Positions 59,001 to 64,000 of a DNA stretch of 64,000 nucleotides are shown here, one piece after another; position 1 is the first letter of the stretch; the number at the start of each line of letters is the position of its first letter. The translations under genes were made by a program, and so were the position numbers. The notes beneath the pieces are model-generated. The model ran no database searches, was not told the DNA's origin, and saw only the letters and a program-made list of their open reading frames with translations. Location: positions 186,001 to 250,000 of the forward strand of contig NW_026516724.1 in assembly GCF_025766255.1 (NCBI RefSeq), given 5' to 3'. This DNA is from Zychaea mexicana (Eukaryota; Mucoromycota; Mucoromycetes; Mucorales; Lichtheimiaceae).

Positions 59001-59903
59001 CTTCCAATCGACTGGTTATCATCTAACCTCTCAGCCGCATCAGTTCTCCAGATACCGCTTAACGCCATTTGGGCACCAACAGCGGCTAACACCCGCCTCC
59101 ATCGCCCGGGTTTCAAAACAATGAAAGTATCTGACCTCTTTGTCTTTGATGCTTCACTTGGCTATCTCCGCCGTCGATCAGCCGCAGATGGTATTATCCG
59201 GAGGATCCTCACTAATCGCTTTTTCAACGATCTCGCTCAAGGAAGAATCTTTATGATCAATGGCTTTGCACGGCTCTGTCTCCCGCCAGCATTTTCAGGC
59301 AACAGCCACTCTGGATGTCTTGGCGCAATTGATGCAACACCGCTTTCTCTCCGATTGCACACCACATTGCCCATATGGCAGACAAAACGATATCGCCGTA
59401 CATGCTCACCACCAACGCATAGTGTCACTGGCATTACCGCTCGACAATGGTCCAAATTTTGGTCATGGCCCATGGAACACACTGCCCGCAACGTCTGGTT
59501 CCGCACTATCCATGGGACATTACCAACATCTTCACGCCTTCATAGCTTCAATATCTCGCATGCTCCATCCCCGGACTGTCGCCTGTGCCGATCCAACATT
59601 GATACCACGCCCCATTTCCTATTCGAATGCCCCCACAAATATCAAGTGTGGCAACTAGTTTGGGGTCGCCTTCGGTACTCGGATCCTAACCCAGCCTCGA
59701 TCCTTCCACTACTCTGTCAACTCACGTTACCAGACGAACCACCTACACGTCCTATCACCATATCAACTCCTATTGCCTGCATTTTACAAGCAATCTGGGC
59801 AGCCTATTGGCGTTTTATCTTTCATGATGAGCCATTTGTACTATCCATGGTCGCCTCTCGGGTCTCTTCTCTGTTAATCCGCTTTCGACCTCTATCTCTT
59901 TAA
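56097..59903 (+). CDS. LINE ORF2 (endonuclease and reverse transcriptase)
   Basis: 1268 residues, uninterrupted. An apurinic-type endonuclease occupies roughly 1-245: S-L-N-C-N-S-L, L-Q-E-T-N with Glu45, A-G-D-F-N-Y-N, S-D-H-S-L-L. The reverse transcriptase spans roughly 490-780, with D-A-E-K-A-Y-D-R-V, R-Q-G-D-P-M-S-P-I-L-F-N and the catalytic Y-A-D-D at about 716-719. The C-terminal part has a Cys/His cluster from about 1161 (C-R-L-C ... H-F-L-F-E-C-P-H). No RNase H domain was noticed. The enzyme nicks target DNA and copies the element RNA in place. ORF1 and ORF2 are 97 bp apart and in different frames. Confidence 0.95.
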   Translation: MTSHQILKLCSLNCNSLRKTHNPDARSSLIRYLRQQQPQLLSLQETNASSEDIVNSFDFQFRPAVSLWTSRCGLLSLSPDITITKIHIDLADNTERIIFAHVQSVSSTFTPFYFLVIYAPATSSIRERHTFYDQLLASPIFNNPDSNYLDRLIIAGDFNYNSHRADHHNRVPAAWRAVIQNNFLDCITDPDATSPLPTYRHGDLYHSTLDYIYATYSLRPHITRADVQKLCRAWSDHSLLTAFIDLGESPRGKGYWRGNPNFTRIKEFRQDLARLLSRLRPNLQANGTIQEQWDCLKDELKRFMQQFGRQRADWRDQQLKALQTKRNRLLRANPPPAILEMHLPRVERQIEIIQQEMVDTAALRANVRWREQGEVSAGYLKRTATTRQTQRLILALQQPHTNNLATTPTSLQAAARAFYQDLYTADPVDQDSMAYLLDELPTACTITESACELLTAAFSAEDLISGARRAPSKSSPGLDGLPYAIWYLVFQHPDYQELARSVYNAALQDAVFPASWNDTAVTLLPKKGDLTTLRNWRPISLINTDAKIFTRLLNSRLIQAADPLINEFQTGFLPGRFIANNGMLVKLAMEQARNDPASNHIALQLDAEKAYDRVNPTYLRQVMVRFGFPERVINSICTLFFSTRIHLNINGHVTDPFIQGRGLRQGDPMSPILFNLALEPLLRRIIHDTSFHGFQPASSQTITTLLPPAPLKVLAYADDVFVFLASPQDLERLRLHLHHYQAASNARMNAHKTQAISLCGRPLPDWAPILDRAGYPPCHTRADDNPVIYLGYPLASSQHQLHTFLEQILVKIRSACQLHSQRQLSIRGRATVLNSLILSKLWHVLRLVGAAPSSFFRKLRSICGQFLMTRMFPRISFENLCQPRSHGGVGILNPLLQQSALQLRWLEPLFDQDSTTATYLTTCLWHHLVVSSGASIDPRFTLVFPGLRGPDARDSGTVGYLLYRAIDQLPIDWLSSNLSAASVLQIPLNAIWAPTAANTRLHRPGFKTMKVSDLFVFDASLGYLRRRSAADGIIRRILTNRFFNDLAQGRIFMINGFARLCLPPAFSGNSHSGCLGAIDATPLSLRLHTTLPIWQTKRYRRTCSPPTHSVTGITARQWSKFWSWPMEHTARNVWFRTIHGTLPTSSRLHSFNISHAPSPDCRLCRSNIDTTPHFLFECPHKYQVWQLVWGRLRYSDPNPASILPLLCQLTLPDEPPTRPITISTPIACILQAIWAAYWRFIFHDEPFVLSMVASRVSSLLIRFRPLSL

Positions 59904-59949
59904 GAAACCTTTTAATCTTTTCTTCTATACTATACCCCCACCCTAAAAA

Positions 59950-59986
<37 letters not shown>

Positions 59987-60201
59987 AAACACAAAAAACA
60001 TATCATAGCTACAACACCCCCTATCTCTACCTTCACATTTTACCACACATTATATCGCTCTTAGCCATAGTCATACTCAAGTATCTCTTTAGTCAATCTG
60101 TTCTCTCTGTTTCGCACACAGCCCGCCACTGTCATTGACACGTGGGACTGCAAATAAAACTACTTATTTCGAGGCCGACCAACCTCCATAAAAAAAAAAA
60201 A

Positions 60202-60216
60202 CGTTTGCATTGTTGT
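60202..60216 (+). repeat. 15-bp target-site duplication, right copy
   Basis: CGTTTGCATTGTTGT, identical to 54426-54440, directly follows the terminal A-run of the LINE. Confidence 0.9.
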
Positions 60217-60915
60217 CGTTTGTTGCGCAGACACCAACGATACCTTGGTGATTGCACGTCATCGCCAAGATTCCGTATCATCTTGGCCGTGCCAAGTAGA
60301 GAATGTGGATACAAGCAGCTATCACGCTTAGAATAACCATCATCATACCACTATTACGGGGTCTAGCAGTGCACGGCAGTCGCCCCAAACTGGAACGCCG
60401 TTAACTAGCTGGTGCGAAGTAGGTGCCCAGTAATAAATATCGCAAACAAACAAAATGTCATCTTCGACTCAAATTAGACTGTGAGAAAAATAAAAAGCCT
60501 TGGTGACGACATGATTATTTCATGGAGCCTTTTAGAATCAAGGAAGGAAATATTATATGAATGAAAGCTACAGTATCAGGACATACTGTGTATAAACAAC
60601 AAAAGATGTTATTGAGAAGCTATACCTTAATGAACATTAGGTCCGAGCACACATTCTGGAAAGAAAGAACAAGTGTTAACCCAGCCCGTTCTCTTATCAC
60701 GAGAAGTTTAGACCGTAAGATTCTGGCACTTTGCTACATAGTGCTGTAACAGCAGATGATGAAATGCTTGTGATGTGTACAGTAGATTTATCAACTTTTT
60801 TTTTTGGGAACCATGCGGCCGAATTAATGCAGCAACAAACATCGCAAAATGCCTGTTCCTCCGCGGGCGCTGATGATCTGTGCAACCATTCGTACATAAT
60901 GTGTGCGTACATACT
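60217..60915. other. Gene-free stretch upstream of the Pil1-like gene
   Basis: No supported ORF is seen. It probably holds the promoter and 5' leader of the eisosome gene at 61009. Confidence 0.4.
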
Positions 60916-60917
60916 AT

Positions 60918-60941
60918 GAGAGAGAGAGAGAGAGAGAGAGC
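60918..60941 (+). repeat. (GA)n microsatellite
   Basis: About twelve GA units about 70 bp before the start codon of the Pil1-like gene, probably in its 5' leader. Confidence 0.85.
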
Positions 60942-61008
60942 GGGTGAAACACGCAGAAAGAGAGGAGAGACCAACCAAGCTTTCTTGCCTAGTACATCAC
61001 ATACAACA

Positions 61009-62911
61009 ATGACGTTCAAAGATCTCCATTATTCATTGGGTAAATTTAAAACCGATGTGCGTTCTCAATTAGCACGTAAAAACCCTTTGCAGAAGCCAGA
61101 TACAAAGGCTCTTTCCATGTGGATTTTCGAGGAACGGAACGATCTGAAAGCCATGCGCGTGTCGGCTTATCATCGCGCGGAAACATCCAAATCGTTTGCG
61201 GATTGGATTGATGAACATGACGATGATGACTTGCAGGTAAACCGTAATAGGACATTATTTCGAGTCCAAAACGTCCAAGTCGCTAGAGGAGGTGTGGCCA
61301 TCGCAGAGAAAAGAACAGCCTTTTCTTTGTTTACGGGAAGAAAGGCTATTGACGAGTCATGGTAAATTTACGTTAGGATATTGGTGGTAAACTGACCCAG
61401 CTGATTGAAATGCATGCTGAAACGGAACGTGAATATATTGGTGAGTTCATTTTATTTTTTCTTTTATGTTTCTGTGTGTATGTGCATGCATCAAAGCGTT
61501 ATATATGCCAGGAGTGAGATATCGAAAGCATGCCTGATAATAACTCGGAAGACAAACAACAGCGAAATATCAGAAATATCGACGTATCGTGAAAACCATC
61601 CGTGAACGGGATGAGACGGTCGTTTCGAGTGTCCGAGAAAAGAAACGAGCGGTTGAAGCGAGGCTACAGCATCTCTACAAATCCAACCGCAAATCACGCA
61701 AGATCCCCCAATTCGAACAAGAGTTGGAACAGTTGTCGACCGAGCTGGAACAGAAAGAAATTGAGTTGGCCGATTATAAACGGTTAGCCCTGCGTGAAGC
61801 GTTCTATGTACGGTTTAATGCATTGCATGAATATGCCGAAAAGTCATGTCTGATGGCAGGGTTTGGCAAGTATTTGGTGGATTTGATCGATATTGAGCCC
61901 AGCAGCAGCAAGCAGTCGCCATCGTCGTGTCACAGTAGGCCATATGCAAAATACCAAGAGTCGAATATGATTTGGATGGATTGCAAGCTTGCAGTAGAGG
62001 GATGGCGTCCAGATGATAAAGACGAGCGACCTACGGCATTGGAAGACATTATGCTTGACGGAGGAGAAGGAGGACAACGTGATGGATTTGTAGATGATGA
62101 TGATGCAGAACTACTCACGGATGACGATGTGGCTACTCCACCGCCTGCTCATCATCAGCAACAGCATCATGAGCACGTAGAAAAAGAGCTTGATGAGAAA
62201 TGGACTTACGCAGCTTCACTGGAACAACAAGATCGGCGGCTCCAGCAGCCACATGTGGATCACAGCGAAGAACAAGAACCGCCACCAGCATATACACCAC
62301 CTATTGGAAACGTGAATTATACAGCATCAGAAAAAACCATTGGTGGTGGCAGCCCGCAACCTCGGCATCAAACAGCGGCTGCAACGGCTCGATTTAGCAG
62401 CACGGATCCAACAACTAGAATCACGCCACTGGCTACAGCGCCTGCCACCTTGGCAACAACAGCAGTTACGGTAGAGCGTGGCATGTCATCCGAAGCAGCA
62501 GTGGCGGCAACAGCAGTAGGAGAAGGGAAAGCACAGAGCAGTAATGACGACGGCAGTGATGACAGCAGCAATAGTAATAGTAGTGGCACACACAGCCACC
62601 TAGAAGCAACAACAATGACATCGACCTTGGAAAAACATTATCAGGCCACTGATTATCGGGACTTGTACAATCAGATCACGCAACGTGAAATGTATGCCGT
62701 GCAACCGAGGCCGTACGCCGAATTTCAACAACGGCTGCAGATAAACCATCGTCATCATCAGCATCATGGTGAAGGCGGCGGTGGTGGTGGTAGCAGTAGC
62801 AGCAGTGATAGGGGTCGCATCTTGTCTTCTCATCCACAATTGCCGCATCGCCAAGAAAAGTCTGATTGTGTCACCGGGAAAGAAGAAGAAAAGGAACCAA
62901 AACAGAACTAA
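61009..62911 (+). CDS. Eisosome core protein, Pil1/Lsp1 family
   Basis: Three exons, 61009-61236, 61377-61440 and 61563-62911, sum to 1641 nt (546 residues), all in phase. Pil1/Lsp1 proteins are BAR-domain proteins that coat furrow-like plasma-membrane domains (eisosomes). The BAR-type helices run from about residue 20 to 260: L-A-R-K-N-P-L-Q-K-P-D-T-K-A-L-S, W-I-F-E-E-R-N-D-L, K-Y-Q-K-Y-R-R-I-V-K-T-I-R and A-L-R-E-A-F-Y-V-R-F-N-A-L-H-E-Y-A-E-K. After it comes a ~280-residue acidic, His/Gln/Ser/Thr/Ala-rich tail. That tail is longer than in yeast Pil1 (about 340 residues in total). The start was chosen for M-T-F-K-D-L-H-Y-S-L-G-K-F. Confidence 0.9.
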
Positions 62912-64000
62912 CGGGGATATCCCCAACAACCCGGCTTTTTTCTTCTGTATGAGGCAGTTGTATATCTAGTATTTCTAATGGCCCACACACACTCTCTCTC
63001 TCTTACTTGTGAACGCTACTATACCAAATTATATCATTCTATTACCTGTGTCCGGCTGTTTGTTTGTGTGTTTGTGTGTTGATATGGTGAGAACGAAAGG
63101 TGAACTGTTACACCAAGTTGCAATGGTCAAATGCTGCTGTCGTCCTATATAGTCAGCACTGTACGTATTATATACAAGCCAAAGTTGTATCCAATTCCAT
63201 CCATGAACAAATTCATCCTAGTTATAATACACAATAGGATGTTGCTTACTGCATCCCCTCGTTCCTCTACATCGTGTCACTTTCTTTCATCGAAACTTCC
63301 ATGTACAGAATGTGAAGAACTATAATGTTGATGCTGGTGATGGATTGCCCTGAAAGAAAGAACAAGGGGTGAGAGGGAGGGTGTGTACAATATACTGTTG
63401 CGTATATGTAAACTTCCATGGTGGAATGGGAATCCATGGACCACGGAGCTTCAGGGTCATTGCTGCCGATCGATTTTTCTATAGATTGTCAGTATATGGT
63501 TAAAGCCCAGAAGGGAGAGAACAACGACAACCACAAGATGATCATGACTACAAGTAACATTTGTTGCTGCTCTCAGTCAAACTAAAATAAGCTGTATGCT
63601 GCTACCCACCACTGCTATTGCTTCTCGCGCTGATGATGGCTGCGCTTACTATCACCAAGAAGCACTCATCAAGTAGCTGTCGTCACCCGCGGAACTCCCC
63701 GGGTTGTCGCAAGAAGAAAGCGATGACTCTTTTTTTTCAACCCGGGCCTCATGTAACGAAAACGGGTAACCAACGGAAACAGGTATCCGAGGAGCCAAAA
63801 AAAAAAAAAAAAGCTAAACTGTTTTATGTGCAAAAGTTGGACTTGGCTTAAAACGTGTCTTTAAAGACAGAAGAGGGCTTATCTGATATGAGTTTTTATT
63901 GTGTGTGTGTGTGTAATCGTAAGACTATGTTACTTTTTTTTTTTTTGTAAAGTTCGATTGTGTAAGGTTTCTTGTTGTTTTAGAATGCAAAATGAGAAAT
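62912..64000. other. Gene-free window end
   Basis: It includes the 3' flank of the Pil1-like gene, GT-rich and T-rich runs (63900-63950) and an A-run near 63797-63813. No ORF with supporting features was found. Confidence 0.4.

Larger units (their letters stand above)
54441..60201 (+). mobile_element. Full-length non-LTR retrotransposon (LINE, APE type)
   Basis: The element runs from a (TTG)n 5' end to a terminal A-run (60190-60201), between perfect 15-bp target-site duplications. It has two open ORFs in order: a zinc-knuckle ORF1 and an endonuclease/reverse-transcriptase ORF2. The 3' UTR (59904-60189) contains an internal ~40-bp A-rich tract at about 59946-59985 as well as the terminal one. 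Intact ORFs and a perfect duplication suggest recent insertion. It is L1-like by layout; the clade was not determined. Confidence 0.92.

Overview
The window looks like nuclear DNA of a filamentous fungus, most probably of the Mucoromycota (Mucorales-like). The support is short GT-AG introns (about 60-150 nt), fungal families (Cdc37, ALG8, Pil1, Uds1), abundant decayed mobile DNA, a eukaryotic Fanzor (TnpB-like) gene and one apparent AT-AC (U12-type) intron. The species was not identified. Gene models were spliced by eye; for the main genes all exon phases agree and the summed exon lengths divide by three.

Layout. 1-10.9 kb: mostly mobile or relict DNA. It holds an AT-rich, organelle-like block split by a 524-bp pogo/Tigger-like MITE, an unrecognised seven-exon gene, a decayed direct duplication, a region of serial splice-like modules, and the 3' end of a dead Helitron helicase with a 19-bp tandem repeat and a GC-rich terminus. 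10.9-15.1 kb: exons of an unrecognised, possibly broken gene, then a five-exon Uds1-like coiled-coil gene on the minus strand. 15.1-19.1 kb: no convincing gene.

19-29 kb: the gene-dense core, with Cdc37 (+), a sugar-type MFS transporter (-), ALG8 glucosyltransferase (-, 11 exons, one AT-AC intron) and a BTB/POZ protein (+). 29-33 kb: relict DNA including a pogo/Tigger transposase fragment. 33-41.6 kb, all minus strand: two tandem sulfotransferase-like paralogs, a six-exon coiled-coil/Ser-rich protein, and a membrane-anchored cytochrome-b5-like (MAPR) protein.

42-50.6 kb: a mobile-DNA island. A degenerate Fanzor gene keeps an uninterrupted RuvC/zinc-finger half but is broken upstream. It is interrupted by very AT-rich insertions: a Merlin/ISXO2-like transposase relict and a 302-bp MITE. 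A further AT-rich unit with about 300-bp direct terminal repeats lies just upstream. 50.6-54.4 kb: little that can be supported. 54.4-60.2 kb: a structurally complete LINE with two open ORFs, a poly(A) end and a 15-bp target-site duplication. 61-62.9 kb: a Pil1/Lsp1 eisosome protein (+) with a long low-complexity tail. The remainder is gene-free.

The genes do not form one pathway. The housekeeping genes cover chaperoning, N-glycan assembly, sugar transport, eisosomes and septation or cytoskeleton, and sit between layers of transposon insertion.
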